From Talaromyces rugulosus (lineage: Eukaryota; Ascomycota; Eurotiomycetes; Eurotiales; Trichocomaceae), in the NCBI RefSeq assembly GCF_013368755.1, contig NC_049563.1, positions 4,030,001 to 4,094,000 on the forward strand: a DNA stretch of 64,000 nucleotides, given 5' to 3'. The notes under the pieces are model-generated. The model saw nothing but the letters and a program-made list of their open reading frames with translations. It ran no database searches and was not told the origin of the DNA. The translations under genes and the position numbers were made by a program. Below, piece by piece: positions 23,576 through 34,515 of this stretch. Within the stretch, counting starts at the first letter, position 1. Each line of letters starts with the position of its first letter.

Positions 23576-26485
23576 ATGCAATCGCCGTCAGGAACAGCTA
23601 GTGGCTCTCCAGGCCAGCTCTCAAGCCCGACGCTGAATCCAGTGTGGTCTGGTCTCCCATCGCCGGCGTCGGCACCCGCACCCGCACGCACGACAACCTC
23701 CGTGTCTACAACAAACGTAGAGGCTTCGCCAACCTCCAATATGCCCGCCAACGCTTCGTCGACGACAGCGTCGCAGAGTAGGTCCGCCATCGGACAGGGC
23801 TTGGAGGGAGGCACAGCTTCGTCGGCCAAGAAGAAGAAGAAAAGCCGCAATCGCAAACGGCGCAATCGTCGCCCTTCGTTTCTTGCGTCCGAGGAACCAG
23901 GCCCAATCGTGACCGAGCTCCCATCGGAGCTCGCCCGGGCGGCCCCGGATCAATTACAAGAGAGTGTTCCATTTTATAGAGGGCGGAATTTGAGTAACTC
24001 GAGCTTAGAAAGCGAGGCTCTGTTGGATCACAGGTATTACTGCTAATGCTACCTTTGTAAGGACAATGCTGATGGTGATTGAATTTGAAGAGCCCAACCG
24101 ATGATGCGTCCCCGACGAGACAGTCGTGTCGCTCAGCCATTCCGCCCCGAATCATACAATCGAGTAGGCTCTTACTTTTCCGGTTTGGAGGGACAGAATT
24201 CTGGTCGTCGTCGTTCAGTTGCTAGACATCAGCAGAACCGGCCAGAAAGCGGCGACATTGAAGAAGATCATGACGAGGATCAAATGCAGGCCACCGACCG
24301 TACGCCATTGATTGCTCCTTTTCAAAACACGAGTCCCGTGCGGCCTGCTTACGGTACCGACATGCGCGGTTCATATTATACTTCGTCAAAGAATCGAAGA
24401 TCGTCTCATGATACAACCTCCTCCCACCGTCCCGCATCCTTCAAGAATAGCGTTGGTGGTCCCGAGTACGATGTCAACAATCCACCTTCGGTTCCCGGCA
24501 GCCCGAAGGCTGGTATTGCGGAAATAGGTTACGACGATGCTATGGTTACAGGGTTGGAATTCACTCCTGGTGCTCGTTCACCCACCGGACGACGAGGATC
24601 TGTAGATTGGCTGCGTGATACAGTCATCAATATGGAAGGCAACCGTGAAAATCCAGCAGGCACTAAAGACTCAGCTCCGCCTTCACCACATCCATCACCC
24701 CCAGATATGCGTCGCCGGCGGACTATCAATCTACCCGCAGAGGAAGATGTATGTTTTCCGTCGGAACTAGCGGAGGAATTCCAACCTCCGCACGTGGCCG
24801 AATCTGAAACTGCGGAACGAAGACGCCGCAGAAGACGGGAATGGCCAGATCTTTCGGTCTTGGAGGAGTGGAGTCGCGAAGAGAAGGAAGAGCGCAGTCT
24901 CGAATATCGGGTCAAGAAAATCAGCGAGCCAGTCCTGGTTGGTGGGCGATTACGGCCCCAGTATGTAGGATGGCGACGAGAAGAAGAGGATTCTCCCTAT
25001 CGTTTCACTTATTTCAACGAAGATTTCCAGAGCACCATTCATGCGCAGACTGTCTCGGAACTTGTTCAACCGGGAGGCAACTTTCGAGAGCTTTTCATCC
25101 CAGAGCCACCAGAGCTCGAGGAATCGTCATCAGATGAAGATTTGATTTCTTTACACGACCCTCCATACAACAATAATAATAACCACAACGGCAATACTCA
25201 AAACCGGCAAAGCTTCGAATTCTCAACCAGTCATGGCTCAGACTCGCACCTGCGCAGCAGCCGCAGGGAAAGTGGTCTCAATTCCGTCCAAGAGAATCAC
25301 TCGGAAACAAATATGTCAAACCTACAGGACACACCGCAACAACCGAAACCAAAACGCTATGGGCCACGGCCTACATGGTGGCTTGATGTTCTATGCCCGA
25401 CTGACGCGGAAATGCGTGTTATTGCCAAGGCATTCGGCATACATGCCTTGACAGCCGAAGACATTATGATGCAAGAAGCTCGCGAGAAAGTCGAGCTTTT
25501 CCGAAACTACTACTTTTTAAACTATCGAACATTTGAGCAAGATCCCAACAGCGAAAACTACTTGCAACCGGTCAACATGTACGTCGTAGTGTTTCGGGAA
25601 GGCTGCCTGAGTTTTCACTTTTCGCAGACGCCACACCCAGCAAACGTCCGCCGGCGGATTAGACAGCTACGCGACTATTTGATATTAAGCTCTGATTGGA
25701 TTTCATATGCGTTAATCGACGATATCACTGATGTCTTTGGTCCGCTCATTCAAACCATTGAAGACGAAGTCGACGAGGTCGACGATACCATCATGCAGAT
25801 GCATGCCGTTGATGGATCAGGTGCCGGTGATTATGAACGAAAAAAGGAAGATGATTCGGTTTCTACTGTGTCGATAGCGCCTGGTGAAATGCTACGGCGC
25901 GTGGGCGAGTGCCGGAAGAAAGTGATGGGCATGTATCGCCTGCTCAGCAACAAAGCCGACGTCATTAAGGGCTTTGCGAAAAGATGCAACGAGCAGTGGG
26001 AAGTGGCGCCCAAGTCGGAGATTGGCCTGTACCTGGGCGATATTCAGGACCATATCATGACCATGACAAGCAACTTGGCCCACTATGAGACGTAAGCATG
26101 ATCCCTCTTTTTATTTGCAAAATTTAACCTTCTTTTTAGGTTGCTCTCTCGGGCGCACTCCAACTACCTGGCCCAGATCAATATCCTCATGAACGAGCGC
26201 CAAGAACGAACGGCCGACGTGCTTGGAAAGTTGACCGTCTTAGGTACCATCGTTTTGCCCATGAACATCATCTGTGGTATGTGGGGAATGAACGTCAAGG
26301 TGCCCGGTCAAGAAATTGATAACTTATACTGGTTCTGGTCAAGTTTGTTTTCTCCTTCCTTTCCCTATTCTTCTTTCTATGAAGCATTGCTGGGCTAACA
26401 GTCCTGAATTCTAGTTACTGGCGGCCTCGTCATCTTTGGAGTCGTCTCATTCTTGGTTGCCAAACGGGTTTACCGAATCGTTTAA
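23576..26485 (+). CDS. CorA/Alr/Mnr2-type magnesium transporter
   Basis: This is a membrane Mg2+ transporter of the CorA superfamily; yeast relatives are plasma-membrane Alr1/2 and vacuolar Mnr2. Proposed exons are 23576–24033, 24091–26091, 26140–26342 and 26415–26485, giving 910 residues. The N-terminal 400+ residues look disordered and include a basic block, KKKKKSRNRKRRNRR. The soluble CorA domain starts near PRPTWWLDVLCPTDAEM. The first membrane helix ends in the family signature, here GMWGMN (about residues 862–867). A second helix around GGLVIFGVVSFLVAKRV lies almost at the C terminus, which is correct topology for the family. The last intron sits between the two helices, so missing it would delete the second one. 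The long basic N terminus resembles Mnr2 more than Alr1, but this is not decisive. Confidence 0.92.
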
Positions 26486-26890
26486 CCCTTTTGAAGTATT
26501 TACAATATATGTACTTTCTTGGATACATTTACACGCATGTACCTTTTGTCCATACATGAAATGGAGTTTAGGATGTTGTTTTCTGTTTTTTGTTAATAAA
26601 CTAGAATGGGCTGGCTGTTTTCCGTCTTTTGTTGGATAGAGTTGACACTCACATTTTCTTACCTTGGTTTTTTCTCTTCTGGTTTTGGGAAGTATACAGG
26701 TCCTAATTCAGAGAACGCAACGCGCAAGCGAAGTTGGATGCCGTGGTTTTTTTCTGTTTTTTCTGTTTTTTCGGGTGGAACAAGTCCTTATATACAGTCT
26801 AGACGTTCCTCGTACATGTAGGGTGTCTATCGATGAATCAAAGTTGCCAGGGTGGTGCAGTCCGCCCATTACAGATTTGTTTTTTTAGTA
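26486..26890. other. Convergent 3' intergenic region
   Basis: T-rich sequence between the transporter and the opposing cysteine-rich membrane protein gene. A TTTTTTCTGTT motif is repeated at 26746–26775. It probably holds both 3' UTRs, and no gene is seen. Confidence 0.5.
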
Positions 26891-27805
26891 TCAAGTTGAT
26901 AACTCAACCAGTCGTCCGCTATCTGGAGAAAGCTCGTATATCTTTGATGTCTCAGAGGAGTCTTCATATAGTGGTGGGAATTGTGATATGGTCTGGTCTC
27001 TCCCAGTTTCTTTTTGCGTCATATCTCCAGGGTGCTCAATATTTCGTTTTCGACGACGATGAAAGTATACCAATGTGAGAGCAAGCAGGGTAAGGACCAA
27101 TATGCTCACACCAATTCCAATTCCTGCCTTGGCTCCGGTCGATAATCCCGAGGAATGCTCCGTGTTAGTTGCGGCGGGTGTGATAGTTAAGTCCGTAGAC
27201 GTCGTTGTTGCTGCTGCCGCTACTGTTAATGTTGTAGTAGTTGTTGTTATTGTTATCAGTTCTATTGCTGATATTGTAGATGTTGATTTCAAGCTTGATG
27301 CTGTCGTCGCGGTTGATCCTGCAAGCCATACTGTAACAAGATCAGAAGGGGCAGCTCCAACAAAAGTATCATTTGTCGGTGACTGGCAGTTTCGCTCGTT
27401 CTCATTTCCACCGCAGCACTTCCAAGAACCATCTGAACTGTCATAAACGATGTCGGGAAGGCCAGTATCCGCTAAAAATGTAAATCACAGATGTAAGCCT
27501 TTTTCTTCAAAAAAAACCCCCCATTTGAAAGACATTAGACTGACTTAAAACTTACCACAACGATCTACACACGCCGAGCTTGAGTCCCCCTGATCAAGGA
27601 TTGTCCCATTTGAACAACCGGCTGAATAGTATCCACTTCCACCAGTAGCACTATGAGAGGTATATGCGCAGATATTGTCAGAAAGACAAAAGTCGCCATT
27701 TGCGCAACAAGGGACAACTGGGTGTGTCTTGTTGATGGGCCCGCAGGGGCTTGAAGCAGGTATGTAAGCTATGCCAGATGACCAGACACACTGATATGTT
27801 GGCAT
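26891..27805 (-). CDS. Cys-rich single-pass membrane protein, fungal family
   Basis: A membrane or surface protein of unknown function. Exons 27805–27556 and 27471–26891 are joined over an 84-nt GT–AG intron (276 residues). The N-terminal half is cysteine-rich (CVWSSG, CGPINKTHPVVPCCANGDFC, CVDRC, KCCGG), resembling a family common in Eurotiales. A Thr/Ser-rich linker follows. One membrane helix, IGIGVSILVLTLLALTLVYF, is followed by the stop-transfer signal HRRRKR and a roughly 45-residue cytoplasmic tail. The protein starts directly at MPTYQC with no visible signal peptide. Either an upstream exon is missed, or the single helix acts as the membrane anchor. An extracellular sensor or adhesin-like role is possible but unproven. 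Confidence 0.72.
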
Positions 27806-29885
27806 AGCTATTTGCTAGGACATGGGGATCGATTTCCTAACTGTTTATTTGGAAGAATACCGTCCTGGATCACTGTTTTTTGCGTGTTGAATGAGGCTTG
27901 TTTTCTGTCAGTACAGCAGAGAGAATATTAATGGAATTAAAAATAAAGACTAAGTGCGCAGTACATTTAGTAAACCACGGCAGTGCCACCAGCTGATGAA
28001 ACAAAATCAGCCTGGTCCCTGGCCTAGCCTGTAGATGGATGCTGACACTCGGCGCTTCTATGCATCACACTAGGCAATCTCCCTAGGAGGGAGCATATGA
28101 TTGGCACCTTTATATGTACACGATGATCATCTAGACTCTATAGAGCAGTTATTAGCATGATATATTTAGCCCCCTTCTTTGCTATTATCTTGCCCTCCCA
28201 ACCAGAGTCAATTGTATCGACCCCACATATATGCCAATGTATTAGTCCATTGGACCAATGAAATGCAGAATAGACGCAAGTATATTTTAAAGCCCCACTT
28301 TAGAGCATCGTAAATTTCTATGCTACAGTAGCGATCAGTTAATCAAAAGCAAGGGTGGATAGGTAGGTTTGTTAGTTAACCAGCTACTCAATATGCACCC
28401 TTTCTGGTACTAAGCTGCTGATATAGCGTGGACATGTTTGTTGCAGGCACTGACACAGTAATGAGGTGTTAACAGCTGTCTTAAAAGATACAAGGTTGCT
28501 GGGTGGTTAATCTATGGTTTATCCTACAGGCGCCAATATGAGGTATCATATGCACCTGTGTGGAGCACATTGTTGGCACTTGAGTCCTTCAGACCTTCAA
28601 TATCATGTATGGTCAACCTACAGATTTCAACATGGTACTCTGTGCTGTCATCCTCATTCTCGTCCGACCTATATGTGTGTCTAAGATGGGTTTCGCTACT
28701 TCCATGCTACTTCCATACGCCTTGGATATAATTTTTTTTTTCTTCTCGTCTTGTGAACTTGTCACATTCATCAGGTGACCTTGCCTGGTTACTATCACCT
28801 ACATATGCCGCACCTGCAGGGAATTAAAACAGTGTCGCACAACATAGACCCATATAGTTCAACAGCATATAATGTTGAGCATTCTTCACTTACCCTACAT
28901 ACTACAACACTGTTTTCATTGTTTATGTACAAGGTTAGGGCTGGTGACAAATTTAAATTGACCCTGTTGTGAGAAAATCAATTAAGTAGACTGGTATAAT
29001 CCATAAATTCCTAAACGTTTCCAGCTAACTAAAAGAAGAAATTACTGTCACTTGGAAGTTTTAACAACTATTCGACATGTCTTTTTTTTCCCTCGCAGCA
29101 GGGCTAACTATACCATCGATGTGACTCAAGTTGCGTATAACTGGTAGACTGGAACATCACCGCCTCTTGTCACATTTCCCTGGTCTACTTCTCTTTTGTC
29201 TGGTATTTTAGACGATTGGTGAAGCTCTTCTTGTGAAAAGGTGTCAGGGCTTGCCGAGCGAAGCACAACTGTCCGGGGCAGACGCGGCGATTCCAAGCCG
29301 TTGGAAACCCTCTGATATCACGGGCATTGAATCTAAACAGACTGCTTCGAGTAGAGGAAATCACGATCCAAACATCTTCTAAGCAGTGCAGGATATACGC
29401 AATGGAGTGTTGTAGGTGCGTTTATAGAGTAAAAGTGATAGGTAACTCTGCAAATAAGGGAGTGGGTCCATACATTTTATTGCTTGAATGCATATATGTA
29501 GGTATCGTGGCATTTGTCTTACATCTATTATATCGTCCTAGCTGTATCCTAGTATTGGCAAAGAGCTTACGTATACTGTAAAATGCGGTGGCAACCCTTA
29601 CGTGCCATTTATCAGTCACATTCTGTACCGTACCCCCCAACCTCTATGATACATTGCATTATGCAGTCAGTTTTAGAGGTTTCCTAGAGAGTCTTGGCTC
29701 TACGACCGCGTGACCTGTCGCCTATATATCAACTCCACGAAGAAGGTATTAAAGAGTCTTTGCTTCTTGAAGAGTTGGGATTTACTGACAAAAGAAGCAG
29801 CAGAAGGAATTCATTTTCTTATTTCAATTTTCATTTTTGCAACAATAACATACCATTTGCTACTTGAACAAGTTCATCTACAAGT
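27806..29885. other. Gene-poor stretch, about 2.1 kb
   Basis: No gene, RNA gene or clear transposon is seen on either strand; open frames are short and without family features. The first 200 bases are the promoter side of the Cys-rich membrane protein, and the last few hundred lead into the decayed FPP synthase paralogue. Confidence 0.5.
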
Positions 29886-30990
29886 ATGCCTTCTCTTGAT
29901 ATAACTGGATTCCAAACCGAGGGCTTTCGTCTTCTCTGTGAATTCGTCACGTACGAAAACTTCCCTGGAACTCCAGCGGAGGCAATGGAACGTCTTCATC
30001 GAGTAAGCGGCACTATGAAAAAGAAAAAGAAAAAAAAGAAGACAAAGAAGAAAAAAGGAAAAGAGGAGACTGAACTCATTCTATTAGATCATAATAACGA
30101 CTCAAGGTGGTCAGATGTCAAGATCCCGTGTTATGTTCAAAATGGTAGAAAGCATGCTCGATCACGAACCTACCGAGGACCAAGTGCGCGAAGTGTATGT
30201 CCTAGGCTGGGCCATGGAACTTTTGCAGTTTGTCATCATAACCTCGGATGACATTGTTGACCAAGACCATTGGAGGCGAGGACGATGGGCATGGCACTGT
30301 CAACCTGGCGTCGGACTGGGTGCAGTGTTTGATTCATTTGTCGGGGCATTTCTTGCTCTGGCCTTTTTGAAGAAGCATCTGGGGACGCATCTGGCATACA
30401 TTCTTATGGTTGAGTCAATCAATCAGGAGCTTCTCCACGTTCAACCTATGCAGAGCTGGGGTCATATGGTGTCTTCCCACGGGCCAGGGAACTTGTCAAC
30501 CTTTAACCCACACAAACTGCGTGACATTTGTGGGATTATGCCGTTATTTCTATCTACCCGTGTCTTTAGTCTTGTACTATCTACAACAGGACACTGCGGA
30601 GAATCTCAAAGCCAGTCACGCCATCACCAACGAGATGGCCGTCTACTACCAGTCCCAAAATGACTATCTTGACCTATACGGAACCAAGGCCCAGAACGGA
30701 AAAGAGGGAAGTGATATCCAAGGTAACAAATGCTCATGGCTTATTGTTGAAGCACTGAAAAACTGCAATAGCAGCCAGCGAGAGATTCTTAAAGCGAATT
30801 ACGGTCGAGATGACCAGGAGTGTGCTGAGAAGGTCAAGGTGATCTTTGAGGAACTTGATATGAGTGAGGCCTTTCAGTCCTACAAAAAGAACACAGTCAC
30901 TGAGATTGAGAGATTGAGTCAATTGATGAGTCAAGTGGCTTGAAAAAGGAGGTGTTCAGCTATTATCTATCTATTTTAGTGATAGTTTAG
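29886..30990 (+). pseudogene. Farnesyl-diphosphate-synthase paralogue, frameshifted
   Basis: Fragments in three frames add up to a class I trans-prenyltransferase, the enzyme that joins isopentenyl diphosphate to allylic diphosphates. In order: an N-terminal helix (FQTEGFRLLCEFVTYENF, from 29886); then VREVYVLGWAMELLQ and the first Asp-rich motif DDIVD; then FYLPVSLVLYYLQQDTAENL; then NDYLDLYG with SDIQGNKCSWLIVEAL, the region of the second Asp-rich motif. In canonical enzymes that motif begins DD; here it begins ND. Frame changes occur in a lysine-codon (AAG-rich) tract at 30015–30069, near 30530, and at an exact 8-bp tandem duplication at 30903–30918. Past this duplication the expected C terminus GLKKEVFSYYLSI continues in another frame to a stop at 30990. 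Introns do not explain all three shifts, although a GTAAGC donor exists at 30003. Sequencing error is possible for the A-rich tract but unlikely for the duplication. Confidence 0.78.
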
Positions 30991-31806
30991 CATGTCTGTC
31001 AAACCTTGGCACCATCATCATTATCTCCGGGTTTCTCTGGATACTGTGTACATGCAAGTGCTTGGCATATATATGTGAGTGATGGTTGATTTATTATGTG
31101 ATATAATGTGAAAGTGGTACATGTAAAAGGTGATGCTGGGATCACCCGGAAGAGACAGCTTCATATCTCTTTCATGTTGATACCAGACATATCTATATAC
31201 TACATATCCTACCAATTGATATACATATACGCTAGTTGTAAAATGAAACGAGTATGCAAACGAATGCTAGCATATGTAATTACTATTAACCACACCTTAG
31301 CTAGTCTAATAATTAACCTCTTTAGACAAGAGTTGAAAGAATGTATGGAGGTGAAGCAATCTTCAATTCACCCCATATAACAATTTGGTATGACATCGTG
31401 ATAGACAAAGGAAAAGGTTTCTCAGAAAGGTATCGTATCGTAACAAAATCTCCCACAACGCAGAAAATAAAAAGTCTCTGGGTATATGCGAGATGGGGGG
31501 CTGGTACTGTTGTTCGTTAAAAAGATAATAAAGCGCTCTCTTTTCTTCGCCGCGCTCGTAATGCTGTAGCAAAATCGTTAAAAGTTCCTTTCCGTACATG
31601 CTCCATGCAACGCTAAGGGGTATTCGTAAAAAAAATAACAAAACATAGAAAGATCGAGCCCCGAAAACGAAATGAGAAACGAAAGTTGAAAATCAATGAA
31701 ATCAATGACATGATATTTTGTACAGGTAGAATTTCATAACTGGTAAAAGTTGCGAGTGGGCTTGCCACTGCAAGCATTAAAAATGTTTCTGTCGGAATCA
31801 TAATAC
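30991..31806. other. Intergenic region downstream of vac7-like gene
   Basis: No gene supported. AT-rich sequence with scattered stops lies between the FPP synthase relic and the stop codon of the Vac7-like gene, whose 3' UTR probably occupies the right end. Confidence 0.5.
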
Positions 31807-34515
31807 TCAGGCAAGTAGAAGAGATGCCGCTGCGTGGACGGAAGACCGCGCAACATTCGTGTGGTAAGTGCCGTTTTCAGGAATGTCAGGCTTGCTGTCG
31901 TTGTTTCCATCATCGTTCGGCGAAACTTGGATTTTGGCATTGACTGGTGCAGAGCGCATACTCGACATCAGAGGCAGTGAGTACTTGACCTCACCGCGCA
32001 CAATGAGCTCAAATGGGTGCTGCAACACCTTTTCCCAGCGTGCACTACCGCCTTCCTCAGTCTTATTGCCAGGCTTAGGTAGACGAATCTCTCCAACTGA
32101 CGTAGACGGAGTGCGTCTCCATGGGGAGGGATCGAAAATGATGGGAGACTCAAACTTAAAGACTCGTCCCAGCAACATCGACAAAGCATCACCCGAAGGA
32201 TCACTAGGGTCAGGGATTGGATCAGTGCCGTGATCCACATTGCCCGAGGATGACACAATATCGGAAGACTCAGACAAAGGTGATCGAACCAACTGCGCAA
32301 GTCTAGCACGAAGGTTGCTGCGCTCAACGCGTGGAAAGTCTTCGGGGTGGGGACCATGCTCTCGCCAAAACTTGTCGCTGCCGACATATCGGCTTTTCGC
32401 AAAAATGTCGGCATCCATTTTCGCGATAGAGATAGGGAAAATATTTGGATTGACGGCGCTGATATGCACATCCACGATGATCTCTTGTTGAGATGCAAGC
32501 ACATTTGAAAGCTTGGTTACCTCGATTTCTAGAAGAGGTCGAGTCAGCGCAGCGAAGAAAGTTGCCGCTCCGCCAACAAGAATCAAGATCAGGAAAGATG
32601 CGATAATACAGCCTCCATAGCGAGAGAAACAGTTCCGCTGTCGTTCGATATACTCCATTTGTCGCATGCTAGCGCTGCCTGGTCGACGCCCATTGCGGTT
32701 ACGAGACATCCGGTAAGAGGATGGTACTAAAGGCGTACGTTCGTCATCAGCGCCGTCGGCGTCGAAATCGTCAACGTACTCATCACTCATGCTCTTGGGC
32801 CCGCCAAGAGTTCGATAATTTGGATTTGAGCGCGGAGTGAATCCTCGTCGACTTTGACGAAAGCCATTACCGATGTAGTGCCGAGGAGACCGTGGCGGGG
32901 GGCCTTGCGGTGGAAATGGAGAGTCACTGTCAAAGAGGGACGGATAGCCACCGCCTCGCCCATGACGACCAATGTGATGGTGTCGGGTGGAGTGGGTGTT
33001 ATTGTCGCCTCTACCGCTGACGCTCCGTTGGTCTACATCACCCAAATCGCTATCCAGGTTAGAGTTGTAATTGTTGGTAAATTTCATACTCCGCTTGACG
33101 GTCACCCCATTTCCATCTCTCGGTGCAAGTCGAGATCGGTTGGCGAACTGCTCAGCCTGACTGGCCATGGACGTCGTACTAGGGGTTCTCGAGTGATAGC
33201 GACGGGGTGGGAGCGGCTCTGGCGGGTTGGATTCGTAGACGAAAGTCTCGTCGGAATCGGAGACATCGGCGTCATCAATTGCGCTAGCTACCTTGGCCTC
33301 GAAGATGTCCGCTTTGGACGATGCCACTCCGGGCACGTTGGTTGCTTTGCGAACGGTCCTTTTCTTCTCTTTCCGGGGGCGGATGGTTTCAACACTGGGT
33401 TTCATCCTGAGTGTACCACCTTGATCATTCCTATTCGAGTTTCCCCGTTCTCCTGCACCGACGCCGAGTGAAACCTGCGGGATAGAGCTCACAGTCTCCG
33501 TCTCGACGATCATGTTGTGGGCAGAGCCATCGCCAGGCTTTCCTCGAGCGCTGTTTAGAGAGGTGAATGATTTCTGTGGAAGGATGGCGCCGGGTGGCCG
33601 AGTGGTAGAAGAGGCCTTGCGTGTTTCTTCCTTTGACTCCGAGCTCTTATTCCCACCGCTGTCACTCCCACTCTCGACAGCTTGTTGGAGCGATTCGTAT
33701 GCTTTCGATTTTGTGGGCTCTTCGGGGCGCGCCAAGTCTGCTTTGTCTTTCAAGGGAGTGGAAGGCACGCTGGATGATTCTTGCACGGTCTCGAGGGGAG
33801 TGGAAGGCCCGGTAACATTTCTAGCGGACGGCCTACGCGCACCAGATCCGCCGTCTTCAAAGGCAGTTTTCGTCGGCGAGGTTCTTGCATCTTCAGGAGT
33901 TATAGGTGTCCTCTTGGTCGAGATGTTGGCAGCAACCTCGGATGAGTCAGACGTCTTGGAGATGGGAATCCTCGTGCCATTTGTGAGTGAGCTACGTCGC
34001 CTAGACGTGCGCGGCGGTGGCATACTTGCTCGGTCCGGATCGCCAGCATCGAGATTTTGGTCGGCAGAGGTAGTCTGCTGAAGGTCTGGTTTGTTGATTT
34101 GCGAAAAGGCCTTTTGAACGGCGGCTGAGGAGGGAGCAGAAGTGACAGCAGAGCCGGTTCCACTGACACGACGGTTAGGGCTAGGACTCGCACTGTGTTT
34201 TGTTCGCGAGGGAGTGCGGGTTGAGGATGAGGAAGTGCTGTTGTCTTTTGGTCGGATGGGAGAAGTCTCACGCGAGGAATTCGCCGAGTTGTGTCGAGTG
34301 ACTGGGGCAGAAAGGCTGTCGGCAGTCGATATTCGGGGAGGAACTAGGGACATTGAAGGTGGATTTTGGCGCGGCGCAGCTCGTGTGTCAGGGTCAGAGC
34401 CATTCCCGCTGCGGCCGGTATTATTATTGGGCTCTGTGGAAGCGACAGAAGCGCTGGTTCGATTCGACTTTGCCGTCGAGCTAGAGGTCGGTGTAGATCC
34501 GTTGGAGGAAGCCAT
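31807..34515 (-). CDS. vac7: Vac7-like regulator of PI(3,5)P2 synthesis
   Basis: A single-exon gene of 902 residues. Vac7 is a vacuolar membrane protein that activates the Fab1/PIKfyve lipid kinase and controls vacuole size and inheritance. The N-terminal ~600 residues are Ser/Thr/Pro-rich and look disordered. A short basic segment, RQRNCFSRYGG, precedes one membrane helix (IIASFLILILVGGAATFFAAL, about residues 632–652). The following lumenal domain begins PLLEIEVTKLSNVLASQQEI and contains VNPNIFPISIAKMDADIFAK, which resembles the conserved C-terminal region of fungal Vac7. Two Asn-x-Thr sites lie in the lumenal part. The ATG at 34515 has a good context (GCCATGGC). The recognition is by remembered pattern, not by alignment. 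Confidence 0.85.
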   Translation of the reverse strand: MASSNGSTPTSSSTAKSNRTSASVASTEPNNNTGRSGNGSDPDTRAAPRQNPPSMSLVPPRISTADSLSAPVTRHNSANSSRETSPIRPKDNSTSSSSTRTPSRTKHSASPSPNRRVSGTGSAVTSAPSSAAVQKAFSQINKPDLQQTTSADQNLDAGDPDRASMPPPRTSRRRSSLTNGTRIPISKTSDSSEVAANISTKRTPITPEDARTSPTKTAFEDGGSGARRPSARNVTGPSTPLETVQESSSVPSTPLKDKADLARPEEPTKSKAYESLQQAVESGSDSGGNKSSESKEETRKASSTTRPPGAILPQKSFTSLNSARGKPGDGSAHNMIVETETVSSIPQVSLGVGAGERGNSNRNDQGGTLRMKPSVETIRPRKEKKRTVRKATNVPGVASSKADIFEAKVASAIDDADVSDSDETFVYESNPPEPLPPRRYHSRTPSTTSMASQAEQFANRSRLAPRDGNGVTVKRSMKFTNNYNSNLDSDLGDVDQRSVSGRGDNNTHSTRHHHIGRHGRGGGYPSLFDSDSPFPPQGPPPRSPRHYIGNGFRQSRRGFTPRSNPNYRTLGGPKSMSDEYVDDFDADGADDERTPLVPSSYRMSRNRNGRRPGSASMRQMEYIERQRNCFSRYGGCIIASFLILILVGGAATFFAALTRPLLEIEVTKLSNVLASQQEIIVDVHISAVNPNIFPISIAKMDADIFAKSRYVGSDKFWREHGPHPEDFPRVERSNLRARLAQLVRSPLSESSDIVSSSGNVDHGTDPIPDPSDPSGDALSMLLGRVFKFESPIIFDPSPWRRTPSTSVGEIRLPKPGNKTEEGGSARWEKVLQHPFELIVRGEVKYSLPLMSSMRSAPVNAKIQVSPNDDGNNDSKPDIPENGTYHTNVARSSVHAAASLLLA

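Noticed and set aside
30410..30943. Independent 177-residue protein starting at 30410
   Set aside because: Its first ~40 residues are out-of-frame sequence; the conserved part belongs to the FPP-synthase paralogue that starts in other frames upstream.
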